Source: an uncultured Oscillospiraceae bacterium (lineage in GTDB: Bacteria; Bacillota; Clostridia; Oscillospirales; Oscillospiraceae). From it: 64,000 bases of DNA. Shown one piece after another: positions 15,056-23,840 of the stretch (its first letter is position 1; each line of letters starts with the position of its first letter). The stretch covers positions 25,787 to 89,786 of the forward strand of contig CAKUGQ010000007.1 in the NCBI GenBank assembly GCA_934654755.1. The letters are read 5' to 3'. The position numbers and the translations under genes are program-made. A model generated the notes under the pieces. That model had not been told where the DNA came from. It saw only the letters and a program-made list of their open reading frames with translations, and did not search any database.

Positions 15056-17119
15056 TTATTCCTCGTCGTCCTTCTTGGCATCCTCGATGATCTTTGCCTG
15101 ATTCATCTGCGGGACTTCTTCATAGCGGACAAACTTGAGCGTGTAGGCGCCGCGGCCCTGCGTCATGGAACGCAGGTCAATGGCGTAGGAGCTCATTTCA
15201 CCGATCGGGACTTCCGCATCCACGACCTGCCAGCCACGGTTTTCGGCGTCGGGGTTCATGCCCATCACGCGGCCGCGGCGCTTGTTCAGGTCGCCAATGA
15301 CATCGCCCATGTTGGAATCGGGGATAAAGACCTTCAACTCGCCGATCGGCTCGAGCAGAGTCGGATTAGCGGTGGGCAGGCCGTCCTTGTAAGCGATGGC
15401 GGCAGCGGTCTGGAAGGCCATATCGGAGGAGTCGACCGGGTGGGACGAGCCGAAGTACAGAACGGACTTCAGGAACACGACCGGATAGCCGGCCAGAACG
15501 CCCTTGCCGACGCAGTTGCGCAGGCCCTTTTCGACGGAGGGAATGAAGTTCTTCGGCACGCAGCCGCCAACGGTCTCGTCGGCAAAAATCATTTCCTCGG
15601 ACTCGGTCTGCGGTTCAAAACGGATGTAAACGTCGCCGAACTGGCCGTGGCCGCCGGACTGCTTCTTGTGACGGCCGTGGATCTCGACCTTTTTCTTAAT
15701 GGTCTCGCGATAGGCGATCTTCGCCGGGCGCAGCTCAGCCTCGACCTTATACTTGCTCAGCAGCTTGGAGATGATGACGCTCAGGTGAATGTCGCACACA
15801 CCGGCGATGATCATTTCCTTGGTCTCCGGATCATTGCCGAAGGTAAAGGAGGCATCTTCCTCGTTCAGCTTGGTCAGACCGGAAGCGACCTTATCTTCCT
15901 GTCCCTTCGTCTTGGCGTAGATGGCCATACGGTAGCAGGGCTCTGCATACTGCATCGGCAGGAAGGTAGGAACCTTGCCGGCAAGACCAAGGCTGTCGCC
16001 GGTACGGACGGAAGCAAGCTTCGTAAAGACGCCGATGTCGCCGAAGCAGACCTTGGAGGTTTTGGCGTTGTCTTTGCCCTTCGGGAAGAAGGTGTTGCCG
16101 AGCTTTTCGGTATCGCCGGTACGGGCGTTGACAAGGCTCAGAGTATCTTCGATGTCGCCGGAGACAACCTTGAAGTAGGAGTTTTTGCCGTACTGGTCGG
16201 CGACGGTGTTGAACACATAGGCTACGGGGCTACCGTTCGGGTCGCACCGGAACTCGCTGCGGTTGCCGTCCTCGTCGACGGCGGTCATCGGCTTGCTCTC
16301 CAGCGGAGAGGGAGCAAATCTGATGATGTTCTCCATCAGACGGGTGGTGCCCAGACCGTTCATGGCGCAGCCGCAGAATACGGGGGTAATGGCGCGCTGG
16401 CGGATGCCGTCACGGATGCCCTTGAGCAGCTCCTCGGCGGTGAAGGGCTCTTCCATGAAGAACTTCTCCATCAAAGCCTCGTCGGTCTCGGCAACCTGCT
16501 CGTTCAGCTCGGCCATGTATTCTTCAATACGATCTTCGGCATCGGCGGGCAGGGGAATCTCCTTGCCGTTGGCGTCGTAGGCCTTCTTCTCGATCAGGTC
16601 AACCACGCCGACAGCCTGCTCGCCGTTGAGGATCGGGAAGGTGAAGGGGATGGCGGAGGCGCCGAAGGCTTCGCGCACGGCGTCGAAGGTGTTAAAGAAG
16701 TTGGCGTGCTCTTCGTCGAGCTTGGAGATGTAGAACATCGCAGGCAGACCGGCATCGGCCAGAGACTTCCAGCCCTTCTCGGTGCCGACGGCGATGCCGG
16801 ACTTGGCAGACAACAGAATCAGACCGGCGTCTGCAACACGCAGAGACTGCACGATCTCACCGGCAAAGTCAAAATAGCCGGGGTTGTCCAGAACGTTGAG
16901 CTTGCAGCCGCCGTATTCCACGGGAATAACGGAGGTCTTGATGGAATACTGCCGCTTCTTCTCTTCATCGTCAAAATCGGAGACGGTGGTGCCGTCTGCA
17001 CGCTTACCAAGACGGGTAATGGCCTTGGTGGTAAAAAGCATACTCTCACACAGGGCAGACTTGCCGTCGCCGCCGTGGCCGAGCAAAGCAATGTTGCGGA
17101 TATCCTTTGCAGTGAACAT
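15056..17119 (-). CDS. Elongation factor G-like GTPase
   Basis: GTPase of 687 residues related to translocase EF-G. ATG 17119 is preceded by AAGGAGAAGT; a frame extending to 17188 adds an unlikely Cys/Gln-rich leader. P-loop GHGGDGKS at 14-21, DNPG (switch II) at 78-81, base-specificity loop SKLD at 132-135 in place of NKxD. Domains II-V follow, including the domain IV segment around HKKQSGGHGQFGDVYIRF. The altered P-loop and SKLD place it with EF-G type 2 paralogues, which are usually not the main translocase; exact role is unclear. Confidence 0.88.
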   Translation of the reverse strand: MFTAKDIRNIALLGHGGDGKSALCESMLFTTKAITRLGKRADGTTVSDFDDEEKKRQYSIKTSVIPVEYGGCKLNVLDNPGYFDFAGEIVQSLRVADAGLILLSAKSGIAVGTEKGWKSLADAGLPAMFYISKLDEEHANFFNTFDAVREAFGASAIPFTFPILNGEQAVGVVDLIEKKAYDANGKEIPLPADAEDRIEEYMAELNEQVAETDEALMEKFFMEEPFTAEELLKGIRDGIRQRAITPVFCGCAMNGLGTTRLMENIIRFAPSPLESKPMTAVDEDGNRSEFRCDPNGSPVAYVFNTVADQYGKNSYFKVVSGDIEDTLSLVNARTGDTEKLGNTFFPKGKDNAKTSKVCFGDIGVFTKLASVRTGDSLGLAGKVPTFLPMQYAEPCYRMAIYAKTKGQEDKVASGLTKLNEEDASFTFGNDPETKEMIIAGVCDIHLSVIISKLLSKYKVEAELRPAKIAYRETIKKKVEIHGRHKKQSGGHGQFGDVYIRFEPQTESEEMIFADETVGGCVPKNFIPSVEKGLRNCVGKGVLAGYPVVFLKSVLYFGSSHPVDSSDMAFQTAAAIAYKDGLPTANPTLLEPIGELKVFIPDSNMGDVIGDLNKRRGRVMGMNPDAENRGWQVVDAEVPIGEMSSYAIDLRSMTQGRGAYTLKFVRYEEVPQMNQAKIIEDAKKDDEE

Positions 17120-17196
17120 AGATTGATACTTCTCCTTTCTGTGCAGCCGGGGATCAGACTGCTGGCAGCATACCGTTTGTTGCCACAATTAGTACC

Positions 17197-17225
17197 ATTA
17201 TACACGATATGGCGGAGGAATGCAA
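17197..17225 (-). promoter_or_regulatory. Promoter of the EF-G-like gene
   Basis: On the minus strand TTGCAT (17220-17225), 17-nt spacer, TATAAT (17197-17202), about 78 nt upstream of the start. Confidence 0.7.
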
Positions 17226-17291
17226 TCATAATCTGAAAAAAACTTGTAGGAGCGTGAAAAGCCGTATGTACTATGCTGCCTGCCTTTTGTA

Positions 17292-18239
17292 TCAATCCGT
17301 ATACCTGTAAAAGCCTTCTCCCGAGGAAGCGCCGAGCTTTCCGGCATCGATGTATTGACGGAGCATTTTGTCCATTTCGCGGAAATGGTACGGCGCAAGG
17401 AATCGAGGGAGCTTCACATACTGCTTGACAATGTTATGCGCTGTAGTCAGACCGACCGTATCCAGAATGCGGAACGGTCCCTTGGGCGCACCGGTTCCGC
17501 GGGTCCAGGCCAAATCGATACTCTGCGGATCGGAAACCCCGCATACATACAGGTCCATTGCGGCGAAGAGCATCGGCACAAGCATGGAATTGAGCAGATA
17601 ACCGGATTTTTCCTTGTGCACGGGCAGCGGGATCATACGGATCTTCTCTGCGAAATCCATTACCGCATGGAATGCGGTCTGAGAGGTTTTGGCCTGCACC
17701 ATGACCTCGGCGGTGTTGTTTTTCCAAATGGAATTTGCAAAATGCAATGCCAGATATCGATCCGGGCGACCGGTATCCCTGGCAAATTCGGAGGGGAGCA
17801 GTGTTGACGAATTGGTTACAAGAATCGTTTTTTCCGGAAGCAGCGGTGCAAGCATCCGGTAAAAGGCAACCTTGTCCTTTGCGTTTTCCGCCATTGATTC
17901 TATGACCAGGTCGGCATCGGCAACTGCCTTTGCGGCATTCAGCTCCAGCCGGATCGAAGCGTATGCCGCTTCCGCGCGGGCTTTGCACCGTACGGGATCA
18001 AAGCCTTCATAGTCGGAGATACCGAGCGCCCAGCCTTGCGGGGTATTACCCTCCGCCACGGCCGCCATGGCGTCAATCGTTTCCAGATACGTCTTTCTGA
18101 GCTGCTCGAGCTTCGGCTTGGTTCTGCCGATACTTCCTTCGCTGCGCAGCCAAATTGTCACGTCAAAACCGCAATAAGCCGCCTGAAACGCGATCTGGCT
18201 GCCCAAAACGCCGCCGCCCGCTACCACAATGTTTTTCAT
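17292..18239 (-). CDS. 3-hydroxyacyl-CoA dehydrogenase family protein
   Basis: NAD-dependent dehydrogenase of 315 residues, typical for single-domain HBD enzymes. N-terminal Rossmann motif GGGVLG (8-13), then the NSST segment and the active-site histidine region LALHFANSIWKNNTAEVM where the classical family reads HFFNPVP, so it belongs to a divergent subgroup. The C-terminal helical domain (GYLLNSML, TGAPKGPFRILDTVGL) is intact, ending GKLGASSGEGFYRY. It stands alone and divergent from a LysR regulator, so it is likely controlled by that protein. The substrate may be a short 3-hydroxyacyl-CoA or another 3-hydroxy acid. Confidence 0.85.
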   Translation of the reverse strand: MKNIVVAGGGVLGSQIAFQAAYCGFDVTIWLRSEGSIGRTKPKLEQLRKTYLETIDAMAAVAEGNTPQGWALGISDYEGFDPVRCKARAEAAYASIRLELNAAKAVADADLVIESMAENAKDKVAFYRMLAPLLPEKTILVTNSSTLLPSEFARDTGRPDRYLALHFANSIWKNNTAEVMVQAKTSQTAFHAVMDFAEKIRMIPLPVHKEKSGYLLNSMLVPMLFAAMDLYVCGVSDPQSIDLAWTRGTGAPKGPFRILDTVGLTTAHNIVKQYVKLPRFLAPYHFREMDKMLRQYIDAGKLGASSGEGFYRYTD

Positions 18240-18303
18240 GTTTCATCAGATCCTTTCGAACAAACAATATCGCTATGTTCTTATCGATACAATTATACCT
18301 GAT

Positions 18304-18371
18304 ATTTGTGAAAATACAAATTGATTTTCAGACGGGAATTCATAGACAATCTCTATGGATTATGGTAAAAT
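18304..18371 (+). promoter_or_regulatory. Divergent promoters with LysR-type boxes
   Basis: CATAGA-N5-TCTATG at 18341-18357 is a perfect dyad that contains a T-N11-A LysR box and overlaps the regulator's own -35 (TAGACA 18343-18348, 17 nt, TAAAAT 18366-18371). A second dyad, ATTTGT-N6-ACAAAT (18304-18321), sits on the -35 side of the minus-strand promoter whose TATAAT is near 18292-18297. Confidence 0.65.
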
Positions 18372-18394
18372 AGACAAAAAGGGGGCGACAGAAA

Positions 18395-19306
18395 ATGAAT
18401 TTGCTGCATCTGCGGTATTTTGCTGAGCTGGCACGGCAGGAGCATTATACGCGTGCCGCGCAGATATTGTGTATTACGCAGCCGACTCTGAGCTATGCGA
18501 TCCATCTATTGGAGCAGGAGCTTGGAGTACAGCTTTTTGAAAAGCAAGGGCGAAATATCCGCTTGACGCGCTGTGGTGAAATGTTTTATAAGTCGGTTCG
18601 GCAATCGTTGGACGAGCTGGACGTCGGCGTGGATTCGCTGCGGCGTATGCGTCAGGGCGGGGGAGAGATTCGATTGGGTTTTGTACGTCCGCTCGGCGTT
18701 TCGTTTGTTCCTGAGCTGGCGGCACGCTTTCTCAAGGAGAACCCGGGTAAGGATATCCGTTTTTCCTTCCACTCCGGCATTACGGGAACGCTTTTGGAGG
18801 AGCTTTCCGAACGAAAGCTTGACCTCGTTTTTTCCTCACGCCCGCCGGAAAAATTCGGCTTTGCGACGGTTCCGGTTTATCGACAGGAGCTGGTTTTGAT
18901 TGTTCCGAAGGATCATCCGCTTGCGGATGGGCGGTGCGTGGATCTTGCAGACACAGCGCCCTATCCGCAGGTCTGCTTTGCACGGGGATCGGGGCTTCGG
19001 GAGGTGGTTTCGGAGATGTATGCGTCGATCGGTGTGCAGCAAAAGGTAGCTTGCGAGACGGAGGAGGAGCAGGTGGTCGCAGGCCTGGTTGCAAAGGGCT
19101 TCGGGATTGCGGTCGTTCCCTATATGGAGCTTTTGCTGCGGTTGGACGTGAAGATTCTGCCCATTACCAATCCCCCGTGGGAGCGGAAGTTTTACCTTGT
19201 CAGCGATGCGGAATCGCTTCAACTGCCAGCAGTGCGGAGCTTTCGCAGGTTTGTTGCGGAGTGTGCCGCGTGTGACGAAATACCGCAGACCGGAGTATGT
19301 CCGTGA
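18395..19306 (+). CDS. LysR family transcriptional regulator
   Basis: DNA-binding regulator of 303 residues. N-terminal winged HTH (MNLLHLRYFAELARQEHYTRAAQ, TQPTLSYAIHLLEQELGVQLFEKQGR), then the two-lobed effector-binding domain (IRLGFVRPLG..., ELVLIVPKDHPLA, FGIAVVPYMELL). Length and domain order are normal. It is divergent from the 3-hydroxyacyl-CoA dehydrogenase gene with a LysR box between them, so it probably autoregulates and activates that gene in response to an unknown metabolite. Close to the CynR/CysB-like group by general appearance only. Confidence 0.93.
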   Translation: MNLLHLRYFAELARQEHYTRAAQILCITQPTLSYAIHLLEQELGVQLFEKQGRNIRLTRCGEMFYKSVRQSLDELDVGVDSLRRMRQGGGEIRLGFVRPLGVSFVPELAARFLKENPGKDIRFSFHSGITGTLLEELSERKLDLVFSSRPPEKFGFATVPVYRQELVLIVPKDHPLADGRCVDLADTAPYPQVCFARGSGLREVVSEMYASIGVQQKVACETEEEQVVAGLVAKGFGIAVVPYMELLLRLDVKILPITNPPWERKFYLVSDAESLQLPAVRSFRRFVAECAACDEIPQTGVCP

Positions 19307-19327
19307 TCCGGATATTTTACAAAAAAA

Positions 19328-19362
19328 GCACCGCAGCCCGTCCTTGCGACGGGCTGCGGTGC
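19328..19362 (-). terminator. Terminator between the LysR and 208-residue protein genes
   Basis: Perfect 15-bp stem GCACCGCAGCCCGTC/GACGGGCTGCGGTGC with 5-nt loop, followed on the minus strand by TTTTTTTGTAAAAT. It lies between convergent genes and mainly serves the minus-strand one. Confidence 0.92.
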
Positions 19363-19373
19363 GATGTGTGAAA

Positions 19374-20000
19374 TCAGCTCAGCCGGATTCCCGGCTCCAT
19401 GCCTGCAGGAGGACGCCAGTCGATCCCGTGCTCCTTCAGGAACTGCCGCTTGAGCTTCCAGCGCTCAAATGGAAACAGCGTCTTACTGCCGTTTTCGTCT
19501 ACAAGACGATCCACTTCGTCGATGACGGCGCGATATTCGGGCGTCAGCTCCACCGGATCGTGGCGCAGATCGATCGCATTGAGTGCGGCTGTCTCCTCCT
19601 CTGCGATGGTTTCCGGTGGCAGGAAGGCTTCCGCCAGCGTGTGCAGATCGTCGCAGCGATCCGCGCGGTGATAGTTGCGAGCACGCAGTGCCAGGTAGTA
19701 GTCCTCCTCCAACGGAGCGCCGTCCGGAGTACGGCGGCCGTAAAGCTCCAGCAGGCGGCGATACCATTCGTTGCATTCGGCGATACGCCAGAGCGCCTCA
19801 TAGTTTCGTGCCAGGTAACGGACGATCTGAATGCTCAGCTCGAGCGCCTCATCATCCGGATCAGCGGGGACATAGTCGGCAAGCGCACGGAGCGCGGGCA
19901 CATCGTGATATGTCGGCGCGGCGTTTGCGTGCGGCTTGCGGGATTCGATCTCGTTCATCAGTGCTGTGATCCGAACGATCTGTGCTTGCGTGTAACCCAT
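19374..20000 (-). CDS. Hypothetical helical protein
   Basis: Soluble, acidic protein of 208 residues with a good ribosome site (GGAGGTAAG) before ATG 20000. Almost entirely helical, with repeated patterns such as ALELSIQIVRYLARNYEALWRIAECNEWYRRLLELYG that look like TPR-type helical repeats. No signal peptide, membrane segment or catalytic motif. It stands alone with its own terminator. No function can be proposed. Confidence 0.75.
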   Translation of the reverse strand: MGYTQAQIVRITALMNEIESRKPHANAAPTYHDVPALRALADYVPADPDDEALELSIQIVRYLARNYEALWRIAECNEWYRRLLELYGRRTPDGAPLEEDYYLALRARNYHRADRCDDLHTLAEAFLPPETIAEEETAALNAIDLRHDPVELTPEYRAVIDEVDRLVDENGSKTLFPFERWKLKRQFLKEHGIDWRPPAGMEPGIRLS

Positions 20001-20097
20001 TTGCTTACCTCCTGAATGTCATTAGAATTGTTTTATTTTTGATTATATCATAATGCATCGGCATTTGCAAGCGAAAATTGTCGAGTAAATATTAAAA

Positions 20098-20124
20098 AAC
20101 GGAGCAGGATTGTCCTGCTCCGTT
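20098..20124 (-). terminator. Bidirectional terminator after the rbsD-like gene
   Basis: AACGGAGCAGGA (20098-20109) pairs with TCCTGCTCCGTT (20113-20124), loop TTG, flanked by A-run and T-run so that it works in both directions. It ends the minus-strand catabolic operon. Confidence 0.93.
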
Positions 20125-20135
20125 TTTTAATGATG

Positions 20136-20546
20136 TTATGCACATCCGACGGTGAGTAGAATATTGGCAAATGTGCGTTTTTCCCCGGTAGAGACGGCGA
20201 AAACAATGGCGTCGGGCGTCGTGCAGGCATCGTAGAATTCGTAACGTCCCAGTCCGTCGAGTGCGAGCCCCGGCAGCTCCTTGCGGAATTCCGCAAAGAT
20301 ATCCGGTTCACTGCCGTCCTCGGGCAGCATAACCTCGGCCTTCTCAAAGGCGCATACGCTGTGCAGCGCGCGCAGAACCTCGGTCACGGTCGGTGTGCCG
20401 GGGCAGAGCCCGAGATAGATTTTTTTTGCATTGCCGGTCTTTTCGGCGAGGGGGTAGTTACCGTCTGCGATGAGCAGCTTGCTGCCATGACCGCAGAGCG
20501 AGAGCTGATGAATCAGCTCGGGGTGAATGAGTTTTCCTGTCAGCAT
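20136..20546 (-). CDS. RbsD/FucU family sugar mutarotase
   Basis: Interconverts sugar anomers or pyranose/furanose forms. ATG 20546 chosen as it gives 136 residues, the family length; it overlaps the SIS gene's 3' end closely. The family motif reads GHGSKLLIADGNYPL (19-33), equal to GHGD..ADANFP of FucU/RbsD. The first histidine and the Asp are kept; the motif Asp after GHG is Ser. Last gene of the operon after a SIS isomerase and ribokinase. D-ribose pyranase or fucose mutarotase are both possible; context favours a pentose-like sugar. Confidence 0.8.
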   Translation of the reverse strand: MLTGKLIHPELIHQLSLCGHGSKLLIADGNYPLAEKTGNAKKIYLGLCPGTPTVTEVLRALHSVCAFEKAEVMLPEDGSEPDIFAEFRKELPGLALDGLGRYEFYDACTTPDAIVFAVSTGEKRTFANILLTVGCA

Positions 20547-20548
20547 AC

Positions 20549-21169
20549 TCAGCCTCCCGTCTGTTCGTCGGCGCGGAGCTGACCGAGCTTTCCACCCGGA
20601 TGCCACTTGACGTACTGCTGCGGTGTGACGTTTGCATGTGCCTGTAAAATCACGCTCAGCGCCTGAAGCACCAGCGTTTCGGCAAGAATGGACATCCTCG
20701 GCGCGCGGTTGAGCGGGCCGCCCTCGGCGGCAACGCCTGCGAAAAGATGCACTGCACTTTCGTGCGCGAGCCAGGAATCGCCGTTGCCGGTTACGCCGAT
20801 GACGGTGCAGCCGTTATTCTTTACGGCCAGAACGGTAGAACGCATTTCGGCAGTTTCGCCGCTATTGGAGATGAAGATCACCACATCGCCGGGAACGAGC
20901 TGACCGCAGGAGCCGTGGACGGCTTCGGTGCCGTGCAGGAAATAGCAGGGCGTACCGGTTGAGGACAGCAACGAGGCCATATAGCCGGCCAGGTGCGCAG
21001 GCTTGCCGATTCCGGAAATGTGCAGACGGTTTCCGCGTGACTTGGCTTCCAGAATGAGGCTTGCCGCGGCATCGAGCTGTGTGGTGTCCAGGGTGTCGAG
21101 AAACTGTGTCACACCGGTTTTGGCGGTGGCGACAAAGGTTTCCAACGCGTGTTGTTCGGTTTGATTCAT
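20549..21169 (-). CDS. SIS-domain sugar-phosphate isomerase (KdsD/GutQ-like, no CBS domains)
   Basis: Aldose-ketose phosphate isomerase-like protein of 206 residues. ATG 21169 overlaps the ribokinase stop by 4 nt. Sugar-phosphate-binding segments GIGKPAHLAGYMASLLSSTGTP (about 53-74), HGTEAVHGSCGQLVPGD (79-95) and SNSGETAEM (101-109), with C-terminal HPGGKLG (190-196) as in arabinose-5-phosphate isomerases. The CBS pair of full KdsD is absent. It likely acts on the product of the adjacent ribokinase-like enzyme. The related 6-phospho-3-hexuloisomerase family is an alternative. Confidence 0.85.
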   Translation of the reverse strand: MNQTEQHALETFVATAKTGVTQFLDTLDTTQLDAAASLILEAKSRGNRLHISGIGKPAHLAGYMASLLSSTGTPCYFLHGTEAVHGSCGQLVPGDVVIFISNSGETAEMRSTVLAVKNNGCTVIGVTGNGDSWLAHESAVHLFAGVAAEGGPLNRAPRMSILAETLVLQALSVILQAHANVTPQQYVKWHPGGKLGQLRADEQTGG

Positions 21170-22173
21170 AATGAAGCCTCCTGTTTCAGAAGCGAAGTGT
21201 CCGGAATTGCCGCACCGCGGTCGCGCATCAGCGCCTCTACGGCCTCGAGCTTCGGCAGAGAAGGCATGGCGCCCATAGCCGAAACGGTCAGTGCGGCAGT
21301 ATGGTTGGCAAAGCACAGCGCATCCTCCGGCGTCCAGCCGCAGGCGGTACCGACGCAGAAGGCGGCGACAAAGGAGTCGCCTGCGGCGGTAGGATCCACG
21401 GCCGTGATGCCCGTACAGCACGGGCTGTGAACAAGCTGTGCCCCGGTACAAAGCGCGGCGCCGTCATCACCGAGTGTAATCAGAACGTTTTTTACGCCTT
21501 TTTCCATCAATGCTGCTGCGGCGGCGCGTACGTCGCCGTGGTCAAGCCCATTCTCACCGCGGCGGATGGGAACACCGCACAGATCCTGTGCCTCGTGTTC
21601 ATTCGGAGAGAGATAGCTCAGGCACGCTAAAAACCGTTCGGACAGGGGAGCGCTGGGGGCGGGGTTGAGCATGACCGGTACGCCCGCATCGTGAGCATAC
21701 TGCGCCACGGCGATATTGACCTCCATCGGAATCTCGAGCTGAAGAATTACGAGGTCGTACTGCGAAACTTCGTCTTTCAGGAAGGCAACTTCATCGGGAG
21801 TGATGGTCATATTCGCCCCGGGGATTACAAGGATGCGGTTTTGTGTGGATTCACCCGGACGGGTTTCCAGGATGATCACGGCGCAGCCGGAAGCCGCTTC
21901 GGAGTCATACATAACATGAGAGGTATCGATTCCGGCTTCGCGGCAGACGCGGAGCATCTCTTCGCCGTTGGCGTCATGACCGAGCTTGCCGACCATGGTC
22001 ACCTGCGCGCCGAGACGCGCGGCTTGGACGGCTTGATTTGCGCCCTTTCCGCCGGGAGCTTTACGGAAGGACTGCCCCAGTACCGTTTGCCCTTGCCGGG
22101 GGAATACGGCGGTTGTGGCAATCTGATCCATCACAAAGCTGCCGACGATCAGAATTCTCGGTTTGCGATTCAT
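21166..22173 (-). CDS. rbsK: Ribokinase-like PfkB sugar kinase
   Basis: Phosphorylates a free sugar at the expense of ATP. At 335 residues it is slightly longer than typical ribokinases (about 305). PfkB signature 1 around GGKGANQAVQAARLGA (42-57) and signature 2 DPTAAGDSFVAAF with the catalytic Asp are intact, and the NPAPSAPLSERFL stretch is typical of ribokinases. It overlaps both neighbours by a few bases, so it is tightly coupled to the HpcH/HpaI aldolase and SIS genes. D-ribose is the default substrate, but the surrounding aldolases leave room for another sugar. Confidence 0.85.
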   Translation of the reverse strand: MNRKPRILIVGSFVMDQIATTAVFPRQGQTVLGQSFRKAPGGKGANQAVQAARLGAQVTMVGKLGHDANGEEMLRVCREAGIDTSHVMYDSEAASGCAVIILETRPGESTQNRILVIPGANMTITPDEVAFLKDEVSQYDLVILQLEIPMEVNIAVAQYAHDAGVPVMLNPAPSAPLSERFLACLSYLSPNEHEAQDLCGVPIRRGENGLDHGDVRAAAAALMEKGVKNVLITLGDDGAALCTGAQLVHSPCCTGITAVDPTAAGDSFVAAFCVGTACGWTPEDALCFANHTAALTVSAMGAMPSLPKLEAVEALMRDRGAAIPDTSLLKQEASL

Positions 22174-22940
22174 TTCTCTGCCTCCTTGGGGAAAACCTGC
22201 CGCAGGAGCGCGGCACCCTGCTGCATGAAGTTGTACTCATTGCCGGCAGACAGGAAGCGGATACCGCGCGCTTTCCAGTCAAGCAGGGCTTGTGCCGGTG
22301 CAAGGCCGAGCGAAACGCCTGCGGGAATGCCGCGTTCGCGGCACTTTTTCAGCACATGATCGATCATACCGCACAGCTCGGCATCCTCCAGTGCACCGAG
22401 CCTGCCGAGAGAGCCGGACAGATCGCACGGGCCGAACACAACGGCGTCGAAGCCTTCGGTATCCAGAATGGCGTCGATGCTTTCCACAGCGCGGCGGTGT
22501 TCGATTTGCAGAATGATGACCGGCGGCTGCCGACCGACAAACTCCGTGCAGCCGACAAGTCCGTAGTCCGCCGCGCGCAGCGGACCGTAGCCTCGCGTAC
22601 CCGCGGGCGGATAGCGACAGGCAGCCACGGCTCGGCGTGCCTCCTCGGCGGAACAGATCATGGGGATGACGATCCCGTCAGGCCCTTGCTCCAGCACGCG
22701 CTTGGCCAAAATGTCGTCGTTCCAGGGGATGCGGACGATGGAGGCGGTATTCGCTGCACGGGCGGCGATCAGATGCCGCTGCAAAACGGCATAGTCAATG
22801 GCGGTGTGCTCGGTGTCGATCCAGAGGTAGTCAAAGCCGCACAGCCCTGCAGCCTCGGTCAGAGAGCTGTCGCAGGTGCAGATATGCGTACCGAGCAGGA
22901 AACGTCCGGAGGCGAGCAGCTCACGAAAGCGATTCTCCAT
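22170..22940 (-). CDS. HpcH/HpaI family aldolase
   Basis: Class II aldolase of 256 residues that cleaves 4-hydroxy-2-oxo acids to pyruvate (or oxaloacetate) and an aldehyde. Shows the family's WIDTEHTAIDYAVLQRHL (catalytic His and metal region), ARAANTASIVRIPWND, GPDGIVIPMICSAEEARRAV and PAGTRGYGP segments. It overlaps rbsK by 4 nt and lies 9 nt after a DapA-family gene. 2-Dehydro-3-deoxy-glucarate aldolase and 4-hydroxy-2-oxoheptanedioate aldolase are the known relatives; which substrate applies is unknown. Confidence 0.88.
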   Translation of the reverse strand: MENRFRELLASGRFLLGTHICTCDSSLTEAAGLCGFDYLWIDTEHTAIDYAVLQRHLIAARAANTASIVRIPWNDDILAKRVLEQGPDGIVIPMICSAEEARRAVAACRYPPAGTRGYGPLRAADYGLVGCTEFVGRQPPVIILQIEHRRAVESIDAILDTEGFDAVVFGPCDLSGSLGRLGALEDAELCGMIDHVLKKCRERGIPAGVSLGLAPAQALLDWKARGIRFLSAGNEYNFMQQGAALLRQVFPKEAEK

Positions 22941-22949
22941 GGCGCTGCC

Positions 22950-23840
22950 TCATTTCATACGATAGGGAGTTGCAATCAGCTGTTCGACCGCCTGCTTTGC
23001 TTCCTGCGTGAGCGGAGCAAAGGGTTTGCGGCACGCACCGCAGTCTACTCCGCGCAGGGTGCAGCCATACTTTGTGGCCGGGAAGATGCTTGCGCCGACC
23101 AGCGCTTCGACGCGGTCGTTAAGCTGACACTGCAAATCACGGGCATCTGCCGTGCGCTGCTCGGCGTAGGCTTTGCGGATGGCAACGAACAGCGGGGCAA
23201 AGAGGTTTGCCGTGGTGCTGACCGTTGCGTTGGCGCCGACGCTAAGTGCGGCGAGGTACTGCTCGTCGAAACCGTTGATGATGAGCTTGTCCGGGTAGGC
23301 CGTGGCCATGCGTTCCAGACTGTAGAGATTGGTCGAAGTATGCTTGATGCCGACGATGTTCGGATTGTCGAGCAGTCGGGAAGCGTTCTGCTTGCTGAAC
23401 TCGATGCCGGTGAACTGCGGAATGTTGTAGAGAATCACGGGCATATCCGGCACGGCGGCGATGGTGTCCTCATAGTAGCCGCAAATCTCGTCCATGGTAA
23501 ATTTGTAGTAATAGGGCGGGATCATGGAAATGGCGGCGCAGCCGGCGGTTTCGGCGTGCTTTGCAAGCTCGATGACATCGGCGGTACGGATCGTGCCGAT
23601 GTGTGCAATGACAGGTACCTGTCCCGCGACTTCATCAAGTACGGTCTCAACAATGCGTTTCCGCTCGGCGATTGTCAAAAGAAGACCCTCGCCGGAGGAG
23701 CCGCAGCAGTAGAATCCTTCTACGCCGTCGGAGAGCTGCATCTTCACCAGCCGCCGCAGAGCGTCGTAGTTGACGCTCTCGTCGGCGTTGGTTGGAAGAA
23801 TCAGTGCGGAATAGATCCGCTTCAGATGGTCGATTACCAT
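22950..23840 (-). CDS. DapA/NanA-family Schiff-base aldolase (copy 1)
   Basis: Class I pyruvate-dependent aldolase or dehydratase of 296 residues. ATG 23840 overlaps the dehydrogenase stop (ATGGTAA); an ATG 9 nt further upstream is possible. Family motifs: GSSGEGLLLT where most read GTTGE, proton-shuttling Tyr in ILYNIPQFTG, and Schiff-base lysine in VGIKHTSTNLYS. The GSSGEG and YNIPQFTG wording resembles N-acetylneuraminate lyase more than dihydrodipicolinate synthase. One of three DapA-family genes in the locus, so it is catabolic and not for lysine biosynthesis. Substrate unknown. Confidence 0.87.
   Translation of the reverse strand: MVIDHLKRIYSALILPTNADESVNYDALRRLVKMQLSDGVEGFYCCGSSGEGLLLTIAERKRIVETVLDEVAGQVPVIAHIGTIRTADVIELAKHAETAGCAAISMIPPYYYKFTMDEICGYYEDTIAAVPDMPVILYNIPQFTGIEFSKQNASRLLDNPNIVGIKHTSTNLYSLERMATAYPDKLIINGFDEQYLAALSVGANATVSTTANLFAPLFVAIRKAYAEQRTADARDLQCQLNDRVEALVGASIFPATKYGCTLRGVDCGACRKPFAPLTQEAKQAVEQLIATPYRMK

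Noticed and set aside
14999..17236. Plus-strand frame of 745 codons opposite the EF-G-like gene
   Set aside because: It is antisense, Gly/Val/Asp-rich and low complexity; the minus strand shows full EF-G motifs.
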